Of a stretch of DNA of 64,000 nucleotides, positions 37,470 to 46,189 are shown piece after piece. Source of the stretch: Phycisphaerae bacterium (GTDB lineage Bacteria; Planctomycetota; Phycisphaerae; UBA1845; Fen-1342); contig JAUIEC010000002.1 of the NCBI GenBank assembly GCA_030428945.1, forward strand, positions 1 to 64,000. The letters are read 5' to 3'. Position numbers and translations under genes: made by a program. A model generated the notes under the pieces. It was not told where the DNA came from. It made no database searches and saw only the letters and a list, made by a program, of their open reading frames with translations. The stretch's first letter is position 1. Every line of letters begins with the position of its first letter.

Positions 37470-38279
37470 ATGAGACTGCACTCGAGATTCCTGGCGACGC
37501 TTTTCGCAGCCGGGGGAACGCTGGCGGCCGCACAGACCGCGACGATCACGCTGAGTTCACCGCAGGACGGTCAGGTCCTGCAGGAAGGTGCCACGGTAGA
37601 GTGGGAGATTCACGCAACCGTTCCGGTCGGAGACGGCTTCGGGCTGGGCCTCGTGCTCACCGATCTCGTCCAGGACCTGGGCAACCCGGGCACGGTAGAC
37701 CTGCAATCGGCGGACGGAGTTCCCGGGGACTTCGCGAACTTCAATCGTCCGGCCGGGGTCTCCAACCTAGCCGACGACGGCACGAGCAGCGGCTACGGCG
37801 GCCTGTTGCGCGGCGACATTGGCGCCTACGACCTGCTCGAGATCGGCGGTGGCCAGAACACGTTTGGCCAGGCGCTGCCGGCCGGGAGCGGGATCGCAGA
37901 GAGTTCCAGCGTCACGATTGGCGTCGGGCTCGGCTACAGCGCCCTGGTTGCACAAGGCTCGTTCGTCGTGGGGAGTGTTCCGGGGCAGTACACGTTCCGG
38001 CTTGCCCGCCGACGCGCGAACGTGATTACGACTGTCAGCGGCGATGTGTACTTCGTGACGTCGGCCACGATCGACGGCACCGACAGCATCACCTTCGCGG
38101 TCGGCGATGCGTGCCCGGCCGACCTGAATGACGATGGCGTGATCGACGTGACGGATCTGGCGATCGTGCTGGCGAACTTCGGCCAGTCGGGTGGTGCCTT
38201 GGGAGACATCGACGGCGACGGCTCGGTGAACCTGAACGACCTGGCGATCATCTTGAGCGACTTCGGGTCTACCTGCTAA
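37470..38279 (+). CDS. Secreted protein with C-terminal dockerin-like domain
   Basis: 269 residues with a signal peptide (FLATLFAAGGTLAAAQ) after ATG 37470, preceded by an AAGGAGCAAG ribosome site. The mature start (ATITLSSPQDGQVLQEGATV) looks like an immunoglobulin-like or extracellular beta fold. The end carries two EF-hand loops, DLNDDGVIDVTDLAIVLANF and DIDGDGSVNLNDLAIILSDF, forming a dockerin-type pair very like the one in the secreted protein at 16154-17494. It has its own hairpins on both sides, so it is probably a single-gene transcript. Confidence 0.84.
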   Translation: MRLHSRFLATLFAAGGTLAAAQTATITLSSPQDGQVLQEGATVEWEIHATVPVGDGFGLGLVLTDLVQDLGNPGTVDLQSADGVPGDFANFNRPAGVSNLADDGTSSGYGGLLRGDIGAYDLLEIGGGQNTFGQALPAGSGIAESSSVTIGVGLGYSALVAQGSFVVGSVPGQYTFRLARRRANVITTVSGDVYFVTSATIDGTDSITFAVGDACPADLNDDGVIDVTDLAIVLANFGQSGGALGDIDGDGSVNLNDLAIILSDFGSTC

Positions 38280-38310
38280 GCAGATCCACTTCTTGTTCAC
38301 GCAGCAGTCA

Positions 38311-38346
38311 CGCGACGCTCGCCGGTCCTCCCTGGCGAGCGTCGCG
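38311..38346 (+). terminator. 13-bp perfect hairpin terminator
   Basis: CGCGACGCTCGCC (38311-38323) pairs perfectly with GGCGAGCGTCGCG (38334-38346) around a 10-base loop, 31 bases after the dockerin gene. A short TT follows. Confidence 0.65.
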
Positions 38347-38543
38347 TTGCCGGCACCAAGCCCGGCGCGGGAACCGAATCCGGTTCGCGTCTCGGCGGCG
38401 GCAACAGACCCGGCGCCGTTGAAGTTCCTGGTTGGTTGTGAACGCAGGCGGCCCGTTGAACGGACCTGCGGCAGCCGTCCCGCCTGATCGCACGCCTTGT
38501 TGCGGGCACCATCCTCTCGAAGAATCCTGGAGACCGTTGGCGC

Positions 38544-38798
38544 ATGGCGCAAGCCCGAGGTTCGCTGCGACTGATGGAATACGAGTTGGGCAGAGCTACG
38601 GGCCTGCGCGCTGAGATCCGGATCATGGACGAAGGCGCGACGTACGCGGTCGCAACGCTCCTCAGCCAAACCGGCGCAGTTCGAGGAAGTGTTCACCTCG
38701 CGTCACGGGGACACCTGTGGGCCATCTACCACTACGAAACGCAGGATCCTGACGTGGCCGAGGCAATCGTCCGCGTCGGTCGGAGCGCGACCCTCTAG
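38544..38798 (+). CDS. Small hypothetical protein, doubtful
   Basis: An 84-residue open frame that may begin at ATG 38544 or ATG 38574. Its composition is protein-like (LRAEIRIMDEGATYAVATLL, HLWAIYHYETQDPDVAEAIV) rather than the Arg-rich pattern of chance frames here. There is no clear ribosome site and no recognised family. It stands alone between a terminator and a lipoprotein pseudogene. I list it as possible only. Confidence 0.32.
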   Translation: MAQARGSLRLMEYELGRATGLRAEIRIMDEGATYAVATLLSQTGAVRGSVHLASRGHLWAIYHYETQDPDVAEAIVRVGRSATL

Positions 38799-38969
38799 GC
38801 CCCCGACTCACGGCCACCCCTGGTGCACCTGGATCAGCCGAAGATCAGCTTGAGCCGAGATTCGCATTGACTGCTTTCAGTCAGCAACTTCGATTCAGAA
38901 ACTCTTGCAAGTTTGATTTCCCCGGATCCAGATCTGGCACGCGTTGTTTTTTAACCAGGGAGGCAACGA

Positions 38970-39924
38970 ATGAAGACCATCCAAACCACTCTGATTTCGC
39001 TCATCGGCCTGGCACTGGCGCCAGGTTGTGCTTCGACGTACTCAAGCAAGCTCCAGAAGATGCACGAACAGCCGGGGCTGCAGGTCTCCAAGCTTCGCGC
39101 CGCACATCGCGGCGAGAAGGCGGACCCGGGATGCGCCATCGCGTACGCCCATCTGGAGGCCCGGGAGGGCAAGGCGCTGGAGGCGCTACGCACGGCCCGG
39201 AAACGGTCCCGTAACGCGGCCGTCCTGGTCGAGATCGCAAACCGAACGGCCGGATCCCCGGAGTCGATTCAGTTGGCTCGTGAAGCCGTCCAGGCCGGCC
39301 ATCCGGGGGCGCTGACCGCGTTGGGCACCTCACTGGCAAGGAGCGGGGACCACGCCGCCGCCCTTCAAGAGTTGCTGCGGCAGGTGCACGCAGCGCCGGC
39401 TGACTATTCAGCCTTGAAACAACTGGCCGAAACCCAGCTGCAGCTTGGATTGGAGCAGGATGCGCATGCTACCAGACAGCGTTACCACCAGATTGTTGCG
39501 GTGCCGGAGCCCGGCGAGATGCCGGAACTTGCCAATGCGCTGCGACGCGGCGCGAGCCTGCTGGAAGCCAGCAATTACAACCAGGCGCTCCGTGTGTTCA
39601 GCGAGACGAGTGGTCGCTGGTCGAACAGTCGCTACGCCGCTTTGGGTAGCTGCTATGCGCTGATGGGGCTGGAACAGCATGGCGATGCGGCCCGGAACGC
39701 TGAGGCCTGGCTGGCTCATCTCCATGACGTCGATCGCAACCGGCCAACCCTGCGTCGATACGGCGATTGTATCGCAAGGCGAGTCTCGTTGGCTCAACAC
39801 GAACGCGCTGGCACTTTCTCCAGCGGGCGATCTGGTCCTGATCGCGGGGGCGACCAGCGGGGCCGAGCTTTTTGACGCCTCTTCAGGCACCACGTTGGCG
39901 GCGCTTGACCACTCCAGGGTCTGA
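38970..39924 (+). pseudogene. TPR/WD40-type lipoprotein gene, frameshifted and truncated
   Basis: The first 260 codons look functional: GGGAGGCAACGA ribosome site, lipoprotein signal (LIGLALAPGC), then TPR-like helices (AVQAGHPGALTALGTSLARS, LLEASNYNQALRVFSETSG). Around 39760-39790 the meaningful frame shifts; the other frame continues RWLNTNALALSPAGDLVLIA and ELFDASSGTTLAALD, clearly the first blade of a WD40 propeller. That frame stops at 39924 where sequence typical of an insertion-element end (TGACCTGCCCCC) begins. The intact ancestor was probably a TPR-WD40 lipoprotein broken by a frameshift and an insertion. If expressed as one frame it would give a 301-residue TPR lipoprotein with a foreign tail. 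Confidence 0.68.
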
Positions 39925-40013
39925 CCTGCCCCCCATCGCTCGTACCAGTTTCCATGTTAGTCGATCGCCAATTGTCCGACGCGAATCCGCGCGGGCTTTA
40001 CGGTTTCGGGTGG

Positions 40014-40561
40014 TTAGTCTAGTGCAATTGGTTGCAGGTTAAGTCCGCCGGCGTGGAAAAGGATCGCGTTGCGGAAACGCTCGCGGTTTCGGTAGCCGCA
40101 GGCCTTGAGCTTGACGCGGCGGATGATCGCGTTGATCGACTCGGCCACGGCGTTGGTAGCTCCGGTCGTGGCCGCGTTCAACGGGCCGCCTACCCCAGCC
40201 GGGCTTTCCGGGCCCGCTCGGCCCAGCCCCGACGGACGTAGGTCCAGCGCCCCTTGGCCGTCTCCTTGAGAGCCCAGGCCCGCGCGGTCGCCAGGGTACT
40301 TCCACGCAGGGCGCGGAAGTCGTTCCAGCGTCGACGATTCATCGAGTGCGGGTTGCGGATCCACTGGTACTTGCTGCGGCGGACGCGGTTGTCCCCGGCG
40401 GCGTGCAGCTGCCGATGCTCACCGCGACGGACCTGGTCGATCGTCCGGTTGAGCCAGCGGGCCACATGAAACTTGTCGTAGGCGATCTTGCGTTTGGCGT
40501 CGGGGAACAATGGGACCCTGTGATGAATGAGACGCTGCCAGCGATCAGCGATTCCAGTCAA
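40014..40561 (-). pseudogene. ISL3-family transposase remnant
   Basis: Two overlapping minus-strand frames together read as the C-terminal half of an ISL3 transposase. One has KIAYDKFHVARWLNRTIDQV and later TYVRRGWAERARKA; the other has NAVAESINAIIRRVKLKACG and YRNRERFRNAILFHAGGLNL, the very conserved ISL3 ending. The switch between frames near 40170-40200 marks a frameshift and the N-terminal half is missing, so this cannot be active. It lies directly behind the disrupted lipoprotein gene. Confidence 0.78.
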
Positions 40562-41012
40562 CGATCACCGCGTTGATCTACGTCAACGACGGCCTTGTCC
40601 GTGACTTGAGTTGCCTGTCCGCCAAACAAGCCGAAGACCGCTGACTGGTCGATCCGGAGAAACGAACTCGGCGGTGGCGGTGGTGTGCTTGCACGCGTCT
40701 GACGGTGCCGTCGATTGAAGGCCCGCTTGCTGGGTAGTCGAAGGTCGCGCAAGCGACGGAAACTGAAGTTGGTCCAGAGTGACCAGACCAAGGTCGTTCA
40801 CCAAAGCCCGGTGCGCTACCTGCGGCGCCAACTAACAATCAGTTCCCGGAACCTCATCCGTTCGAGCGCTTTTTCGCAACAATTACATCCGAGCTCAGCA
40901 ACATTACCGCCCGTTCAAACCGCCGGTTCACGCTGATGCAAGGCATCATGAGCCTACGCGATCTTGTCACTCCTCCGGAGAGCAAGTTCGTTGCTCGCGT
41001 AGCTACGGCCTC
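40562..41012. other. Intergenic stretch without recognisable genes
   Basis: About 450 bases between the ISL3 remnant and the lipoprotein gene. Short basic frames are present but none shows a family motif or ribosome site. It may contain further decayed insertion-element sequence; I see nothing else in it. Confidence 0.5.
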
Positions 41013-41759
41013 TCAATCGATGAGCGTTAACGCAATCTCTCGATCTACTTCCAAGACCACCGTTCCGTCTGCGAAGCCGAGCTTCTGAGAGACTATGTGT
41101 GTTCGGCGTAGCGTAACCGTGAGCTCGCCTGATAAGAACGCGGCGAGCTGGGCGCTGCCGATTGTGACGCCGCCATCATCAACCAAGCCGGGCAACGAGA
41201 CGACGTGATCAACTGCCTGCAGAGCCCCATCGTCTGTATACGATAGCGTCAGGCCGGTGATCGAAATGGTGACGGTAGCTTCGTCGTCTTCCTCGAGCTG
41301 GTCCCACTCCAAATCGAAACCATCGCGTGTTACTTGGTTGGCCGACTCCGGCGCAACATCGCCGAAGTCTTCGGGCGCCTCAATCTCGACTGTTGTCTCT
41401 ACCCCCTGATTGTCGAAACTGACCGTATACGAGTCAGGGGCATCTACAGACTCGATCGTCGACGCTACGGTAGCGTCCAAACCAAGAACGGTTCGCGTCG
41501 TGGCTGTTAGTGGTACGTTGTTGATGCTGATGATTTGGTCGTCCGCAAGCTCGATCTTGATCTCAAAGAGCGAGTCGTCGTCCCGCACTTGAGCCGCGGC
41601 TGTTGCGATCGCCGACTCCGAAACGCGGTTGATCACCAGCGTAAGCACGCCGCGCTCCGTGAGGTCAATCCCCTCGGAACTGGTTGTGCAGCTGGCGAGT
41701 GACAGAATCGACGTTGCCAGCATTGCACCAGCGATCCGACAATTGGGGCCTGGCTTCAT
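41013..41759 (-). CDS. Hypothetical lipoprotein of the Cpx-like locus
   Basis: 248 residues with a lipoprotein signal (AGAMLATSILSLASC). The mature protein is acidic and beta-rich (LFEIKIELADDQIISINNVP, ATVTISITGLTLSYTDDGAL) and resembles no family I can name. It is the last of three leftward genes that all encode lipoproteins and that probably share the promoter containing the CpxR-like boxes near 43.1 kb; the gaps are 88 and 77 bases. It could be a periplasmic or outer-membrane accessory of that envelope-stress locus, which is an inference from context. Confidence 0.7.
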   Translation of the reverse strand: MKPGPNCRIAGAMLATSILSLASCTTSSEGIDLTERGVLTLVINRVSESAIATAAAQVRDDDSLFEIKIELADDQIISINNVPLTATTRTVLGLDATVASTIESVDAPDSYTVSFDNQGVETTVEIEAPEDFGDVAPESANQVTRDGFDLEWDQLEEDDEATVTISITGLTLSYTDDGALQAVDHVVSLPGLVDDGGVTIGSAQLAAFLSGELTVTLRRTHIVSQKLGFADGTVVLEVDREIALTLID

Positions 41760-41847
41760 TATTGCGTGTTCCTTTCGGTCGAGTGCTGCCGGACGCGGGG
41801 CGGGTGCCGAGACACGCGCCCCGCGCCGGTTTGGACGCTCGGTCGCG

Positions 41848-42009
41848 TCAAGTGGTGGTCGTGGCGGTGTCGAGCAGTTCTTCCAGCAGCGTGGGGAGGT
41901 AATCTACGAGCGACGCATACACGTAGTACGCGAGGTCAGACTCGCAGGAGCCCAGCGCGAAAAGGGAACCGCCCGTGGCGAGCATCGCGATCTTCTTGAA
42001 TCGTTGCAT
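41848..42009 (-). CDS. Small lipoprotein, 53 residues
   Basis: A tiny exported protein. I use ATG 42009, which has GGAGGATC just before it; the frame also opens ten codons upstream. The signal (IAMLATGGSLFALGSC) ends in a good lipobox, giving a mature lipoprotein of only about 35 residues (ESDLAYYVYASLVDYLPTLL). No family is recognised. It sits between the LTxxQ gene and a larger lipoprotein gene on the same strand. A regulatory or membrane-tethering role is possible but unproven. Confidence 0.6.
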   Translation of the reverse strand: MQRFKKIAMLATGGSLFALGSCESDLAYYVYASLVDYLPTLLEELLDTATTTT

Positions 42010-42086
42010 TTGATCCTCCATGAGTAGCGGGTTGGGCACCCAAGCGTGATTGGATTGAGCCGGAGCACGCTGAGCGCTTCATTCGC

Positions 42087-42977
42087 CTATTCGCCTTCGG
42101 CTATGTCAGTGTCGGCGTCGGGCAGGCCCAATGTGTCCAGTTGTTCATCCGTAAGTAGTGCCAGGAAATCTGCGCGCGCTTGCTCGTGCCGCGCCTGAAT
42201 TGCCTCGCGTAAAGAAGTGCGAATGTCGTCGATGGCTTCCTGCTGTTCGTCGGTGAGCTCCAGTTCCTCGGCAAACCTGTCGCCTCCGGAGCTGAACGAG
42301 ATCGGCTCACCAAAGCCAAACCCACCTCGGCGGCCAAAGGATGCATGTACACGCCGTTGGCGGCTAGTCGAATCGCCGAACTTCTCGTCGAGAATGGCGA
42401 CCTGTTCGTCACTTAGTATTGCACGGATGTCCTGATGCGCGGCTTCGCGAAGGGCGTCGATGTCATCGTGTAGAGTTTCGAAATTCGCCTCCGTGGCTTG
42501 CTGCTGTTCATCCGAGAGTTCCAGGGCGGCCGCGCCCGTGGGGCCCGCGTGATGGCGAAACGGACTGCCGTAGAACGAGAAACCCGCAAAAGGAACGCCC
42601 GCACCGCGGTCACTGATGATGTCACGCGCGGCGTTGCTGAACTCCGCTTCCGTGATCTCGCCAGCGTCGAGTTCCAATTGGAGCGACTCGATCTGAGCTA
42701 GCTCATCGTTCGTGATGCTGTGTCCGACGTGCGCGCCTGCTCCCGCTGCGGCTTGGTCGGTGAAGTCCGCGAAGGCGGACACAACGTCGCCCACTGTGAT
42801 TTGATTCAACGCATCGGCAAGCGTCGCGTCCTCCGTAATGCCGTAGTTCGAGAGAATATCGAGGACACTCTGTGAATCGCCGCCGATCAGCGTCGTTCCA
42901 CATCCTGTCACGAAAGGAGCCGCGCACACAGCGACGACCGCGACCCCAAATCGGCTCCGTCTCCGATCCCATACCAT
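42087..42977 (-). CDS. LTxxQ (CpxP/Spy-like) periplasmic lipoprotein
   Basis: About 296 residues from ATG 42977, seven bases behind AGGAG (ATG 42983 is too close to that site). A lipoprotein signal (VAVVAVCAAPFVTGC) precedes a helical protein with two LTxxQ-type modules: LELSDEQQQATEANFETLHD near residue 149, and LELTDEQQEAIDDIRTSL near residue 238. Each is followed by a second helix (DIRAILSDEQVAIL, DFLALLTDEQLDTL). In enterobacteria this motif defines CpxP and Spy, a periplasmic repressor of CpxA and a chaperone. Divergent from the unknown 174-residue gene and next to an OmpR/CpxA-type pair, it is the likely periplasmic modulator here. Confidence 0.82.
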   Translation of the reverse strand: MVWDRRRSRFGVAVVAVCAAPFVTGCGTTLIGGDSQSVLDILSNYGITEDATLADALNQITVGDVVSAFADFTDQAAAGAGAHVGHSITNDELAQIESLQLELDAGEITEAEFSNAARDIISDRGAGVPFAGFSFYGSPFRHHAGPTGAAALELSDEQQQATEANFETLHDDIDALREAAHQDIRAILSDEQVAILDEKFGDSTSRQRRVHASFGRRGGFGFGEPISFSSGGDRFAEELELTDEQQEAIDDIRTSLREAIQARHEQARADFLALLTDEQLDTLGLPDADTDIAEGE

Positions 42978-43079
42978 CGTCATTCTCCTTCTGGCGATAG
43001 CCAGCGGGCGACGTGACGCACGTCTCGACCCACTGTCGTTATTGTTCGTGCAACCCAGGCGTTCGGACACATTAGAAAG

Positions 43080-43094
43080 GTAAAGAAGCGTAAA
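43080..43094 (+). promoter_or_regulatory. CpxR-like box A (GTAAA-N5-GTAAA)
   Basis: The sequence is GTAAAGAAGCGTAAA, an exact match to the tandem GTAAA(N5)GTAAA pattern that defines enterobacterial CpxR sites. It lies in the divergent region, 103 bases before the LTxxQ gene start and 170 bases before the 174-residue gene. Confidence 0.72.
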
Positions 43095-43122
43095 GCCGTG
43101 CGCTCTCGCCGGGATGAACACA

Positions 43123-43137
43123 GTAAAGAAGTGTCAA
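43123..43137 (+). promoter_or_regulatory. CpxR-like box B (GTAAA-N5-GTCAA)
   Basis: The sequence is GTAAAGAAGTGTCAA, one mismatch from the tandem pattern, 43 bases (about four helical turns) from box A. The same GTAAAGAAGTGTCA string recurs at box D upstream of the VTC gene. Confidence 0.62.
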
Positions 43138-43263
43138 GGCGTTTACCGCGTCCCGAATACGCCCGATGGCGACACGGGCGGAACTGGGACGGATGCGCGG
43201 CGAAAGCGCGCCCGGATTCCCCCGGACCAGATCGCTGTCCTTCGGGACAGAAGGGAGTTGCAG

Positions 43264-43788
43264 ATGTCTGTTTCAGGAATCGGAGGACTGGGCGTTGACA
43301 TGCTCCAGGCTCGCCTGCAATTGGATGGCCAGAAAGAGGTCAATGGCGGCCCCCGTCCACCTGGTGGCGGTCACATGGGACCGCCGCAGTTGTGGACCGA
43401 TATTCAAGATTCGGCGGCAACGGCCGGGCTGAACGCTGAAGAGATCGACGGGTTGAAATCCGGCATCAAGGACGCGATTTCGACCGCGCTGGAGTCCGTC
43501 GACCGTTCTGAAGGACCGGAAGCCGCGCGTTCGGCAGTGGACAGCGCAATTCTCGGTGTGCTTCAGGACAACGGAATTGACACGGCGGAAATCGAATCAC
43601 GCATGGAAGCCGCCCATGCCAAGATGCAAGGAATGCGTTCCTCAGCGCAGCAGCCTGGTGGATTCTTGTCGGGGAACAGCGTTGCTGGAGATGGCGCATC
43701 GACGCTACTCTCTTTGGTCGGATCGGAGCAGGACCCGGCTTCCGCTGCCCTTGCGTCGATCTTCCCGTTCGTGGATGAGCGAGTCTGA
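43264..43788 (+). CDS. Unknown protein of the Cpx-like locus, 174 residues
   Basis: I use ATG 43264, which has GGGAGTTGCAG directly upstream; the longer frame to 43114 would run through boxes A/B. The protein starts SVSGIGGLGVDMLQARLQ, has a Gly/Pro patch (GGPRPPGGGHMGPPQ), then two helix pairs: AGLNAEEIDGLKSGIKDAI and RSAVDSAILGVLQDNGID followed by TAEIESRMEAAHAKM. There is no signal peptide or membrane helix. It is not recognised, although the helical, Gly/Pro-interrupted layout suggests a small partner or regulator. It is the first rightward gene after boxes A and B. Confidence 0.7.
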   Translation: MSVSGIGGLGVDMLQARLQLDGQKEVNGGPRPPGGGHMGPPQLWTDIQDSAATAGLNAEEIDGLKSGIKDAISTALESVDRSEGPEAARSAVDSAILGVLQDNGIDTAEIESRMEAAHAKMQGMRSSAQQPGGFLSGNSVAGDGASTLLSLVGSEQDPASAALASIFPFVDERV

Positions 43789-43824
43789 GCTAGCGCCGCG
43801 GACGTGAAGGGCGCAGCAGCTGCG

Positions 43825-43866
43825 GCTCAACTCGCCCGCACGGTTCCTACGTGCGACGGGTTGAGC
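43825..43866 (+). terminator. Imperfect hairpin before the response-regulator gene
   Basis: GCTCAACTCGCCCGCACG (43825-43842) pairs imperfectly with CGTGCGACGGGTTGAGC (43850-43866). It could end the upstream transcript, leaving the two-component genes on their own promoter at box C. Confidence 0.45.
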
Positions 43867-43885
43867 TGCTCTCCATTGGGCATCG

Positions 43886-43900
43886 CTTACGATTCTTTAC
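43886..43900 (-). promoter_or_regulatory. CpxR-like box C upstream of the response regulator
   Basis: On the minus strand this reads GTAAAGAATCGTAAG, one mismatch from GTAAA-N5-GTAAA. It ends 66 bases before the regulator start, suggesting autoregulation as in Cpx systems. Confidence 0.6.
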
Positions 43901-43966
43901 ACGTCGGAAGTCACTGCTACCGTTATCCTTGGGCGTTCGGTCTAGAGAACTGGAGGACATCGCGCA

Positions 43967-44686
43967 GTGCCGGAGAATCGGGTGCTCCTGATTGATGATG
44001 ACGTCGAGCTATGTGAGCTCATCACGGAGTACCTCTGCTCGCAGGGATTCCAGGTTGAGGCAGTCTCTGACGGTGATCAGGGTTATCAGCGTGCCCTCTC
44101 CAGCGAGCACGATTTGGTCATCCTCGACGTCATGTTGCCCGAAGCGGACGGCTTCGAGGTGTTGCGCCGTATTCGAGCGTCGTCCACGCTCCCTGTGCTC
44201 ATGTTGACCGCCCGGGGGGAGGATGCAGACCGAATCGTCGGCTTGGAGCTCGGAGCAGATGACTACCTGCCCAAGCCGTTTAATCCACGAGAGTTGGCGG
44301 CCCGGGTTCGGGCGATCATGCGCCGCGCGACGGGGCCAGCGGATAATAGGGACCAAGCGGACACTGGGCAGCTTCGGGTCGGCGATGTTCATGTCGATGT
44401 GCGTGCACGGTGCGCACGGCGTGGAAGACAGGCGATCGAACTCACCGGAGCAGAGTTTGAGTTGCTCGCCACGTTGCTGCGTTCGGCGGGAACTGTCGTC
44501 ACGCGAGACGAGCTGTTTCGCTCGGTCCTGGATCGGGATCCGATTCCGATGGACCGAAGCATTGATATGCACGTGTGCCACCTGCGGCGCAAACTCGGCC
44601 CGTCATCAGACGGCGCAGAGCGTATCAAGGCCGTGCGTGGTGTGGGTTACATATATGCGTTTCCAACGAACGCGGATGCCGAATAA
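43967..44686 (+). CDS. OmpR/CpxR-family response regulator
   Basis: 239 residues, a full OmpR-type transcription factor. The receiver has the acidic pair LLIDDD, the phospho-acceptor aspartate in LVILDVMLPEADGFE near residue 54, the switch threonine in LMLTARG and the lysine in YLPKPFN. The C-terminal winged helix includes IELTGAEFELLATLLRSAG, TRDELFRSVLDRD and the recognition helix DMHVCHLRRKLG, ending VRGVGYIYAF. GTG 43967 follows GGAGGA. The histidine kinase starts nine bases downstream. Box C in its promoter and boxes A/B nearby support a CpxR-like assignment. Confidence 0.93.
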   Translation: MPENRVLLIDDDVELCELITEYLCSQGFQVEAVSDGDQGYQRALSSEHDLVILDVMLPEADGFEVLRRIRASSTLPVLMLTARGEDADRIVGLELGADDYLPKPFNPRELAARVRAIMRRATGPADNRDQADTGQLRVGDVHVDVRARCARRGRQAIELTGAEFELLATLLRSAGTVVTRDELFRSVLDRDPIPMDRSIDMHVCHLRRKLGPSSDGAERIKAVRGVGYIYAFPTNADAE

Positions 44687-44695
44687 CAGGCGACG

Positions 44696-46189
44696 ATGCG
44701 GCTGTTTGCGAAGATTTTCCTGCCGGTACTCTCGACCGTGCTGCTCGCGGCACTGGCCAGCCTGCTGCTCGCGATTTGGACCCTGCGCGACCTGCCGGCG
44801 TTTCCGCCCCCGGGCCCGCCGGGTCCTCCCCCTTGGAACATGAGGGACGGCCTTGATGGCGCGATGGATGCTTGGCGTTCGCGGCTCAGCGATCTACTGT
44901 CGCTCAAGGCTCAGTTACTTGCTTCTCAAATCGAGGCGCGCGGTCTCTCCGCGGCACGAGATTCTGTCAAAGAATTCGCCGACCGTTGGGGAATAGAGGC
45001 ACACCTCGTTGTCGTTGGTGATCGCAAGATCGCGGCTCTATCGGCCGAGACCGCGTCCGCGTTGGACCGGGCGAGTGAGGAGCGTCGTGTGGTTACGACC
45101 GGAAGCGACTGGCGCGTCGCCGCAGCGGTTCCGCTTGGTACGGCGACCGAGCCGCAGCTTGTGTTAGTCGGTCAGACGTTAGCGCTCCCTACGCCGCCGC
45201 CGGCGTCCTTTGCGTTCGGCGTATTGATCCGGATCGCCCCGTTGGTGGTGATGCTTGGCTTAGTTTGCTACTTCCTCGCGCGGTACATCACGAACCCACT
45301 GTTCGCGCTACGAGAAGCGTTGCGACGCTTCGCTCGCGGGGACTTGGAACATCGGATTTCCCCGTGCGTTGGTAACCGCAAGGATGAGATCGGTGAGGTG
45401 GCCCGTGACTTCGACCAAATGGCACAGCGCATCGCGACGCTCCTGAACGCCCAGCGCCGACTCTTGCAGGACGTGTCTCACGAACTCCGATCTCCGCTGG
45501 CGCGCCAACGTATTGCTCTGGAGTTGCTTCGCGAGGAAGGTGGCCCGAGCGCGGCACGCGCGTTGGAGCGTGCGGAACTCGAGGCGCAACGCCTCGACGA
45601 TTTAATTGGCGAGTTGCTCGGACTGGCCCGCCTCGAAGGCGACCCCGAGCAGGTGGAGCGTGGTCCGGTGGACCTCGCCGCCATCGTTCATGAAGTTGTG
45701 GACAACGCCGAGTTCGAACGCTCCGGCGATGAGCCAACGACCTGCTTGTCCGCGTGCGCTGACTGCGTCATTACCGGCGTCCCAGCGTTGGTGCGGCGAG
45801 CGATAGAGAACGTGGTGCGAAACGCGCTGGCTTTCACGGCTGCCGGAACATCCGTCGAGGTCGCTCTGTTTAACGTGGAAGATCAGGCGGTCATTCGTGT
45901 ACGCGACCACGGCCCAGGCGTTTCCGAGGCGGAGTTGTCGCACATCTTCCGGCCGTTCTACCGGGTAAGCTGGGCGCGCGACCGGCAAACGGGTGGCACC
46001 GGATTGGGACTCGCGATTGTGTCCCGCGCCGTTCACGCACACGCCGGATCCGTGACAGCCAAGAATCATCCAGATGGCGGGTTGATGGTCGAGATTCGGC
46101 TTCCGCGGGACCCGGACGCGACCGCGCCGACTCACAAGAAGACAACGGGAAGCAAGCATAAACCACGATCGACGGAGAATGAACCATGA
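44696..46189 (+). CDS. CpxA-like sensor histidine kinase
   Basis: 497 residues. A first membrane helix (IFLPVLSTVLLAALASLLLA) is followed by a Pro-rich loop (PPPGPPGPPPWN), a periplasmic sensor region, and a second helix (IRIAPLVVMLGLVCYFLARY) leading into a HAMP linker (TNPLFALREALRRFARGDLE). The H box is LLQDVSHELRSPLARQRIAL; the ATPase part has the N box ENVVRNALAF, DHGPGV and GGTGLGLAI. The layout matches CpxA. Its stop overlaps the start of the arylsulfotransferase-like gene (ATGA), so that protein is made with the kinase. A signal from the LTxxQ proteins is inferred. Confidence 0.92.
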   Translation: MRLFAKIFLPVLSTVLLAALASLLLAIWTLRDLPAFPPPGPPGPPPWNMRDGLDGAMDAWRSRLSDLLSLKAQLLASQIEARGLSAARDSVKEFADRWGIEAHLVVVGDRKIAALSAETASALDRASEERRVVTTGSDWRVAAAVPLGTATEPQLVLVGQTLALPTPPPASFAFGVLIRIAPLVVMLGLVCYFLARYITNPLFALREALRRFARGDLEHRISPCVGNRKDEIGEVARDFDQMAQRIATLLNAQRRLLQDVSHELRSPLARQRIALELLREEGGPSAARALERAELEAQRLDDLIGELLGLARLEGDPEQVERGPVDLAAIVHEVVDNAEFERSGDEPTTCLSACADCVITGVPALVRRAIENVVRNALAFTAAGTSVEVALFNVEDQAVIRVRDHGPGVSEAELSHIFRPFYRVSWARDRQTGGTGLGLAIVSRAVHAHAGSVTAKNHPDGGLMVEIRLPRDPDATAPTHKKTTGSKHKPRSTENEP

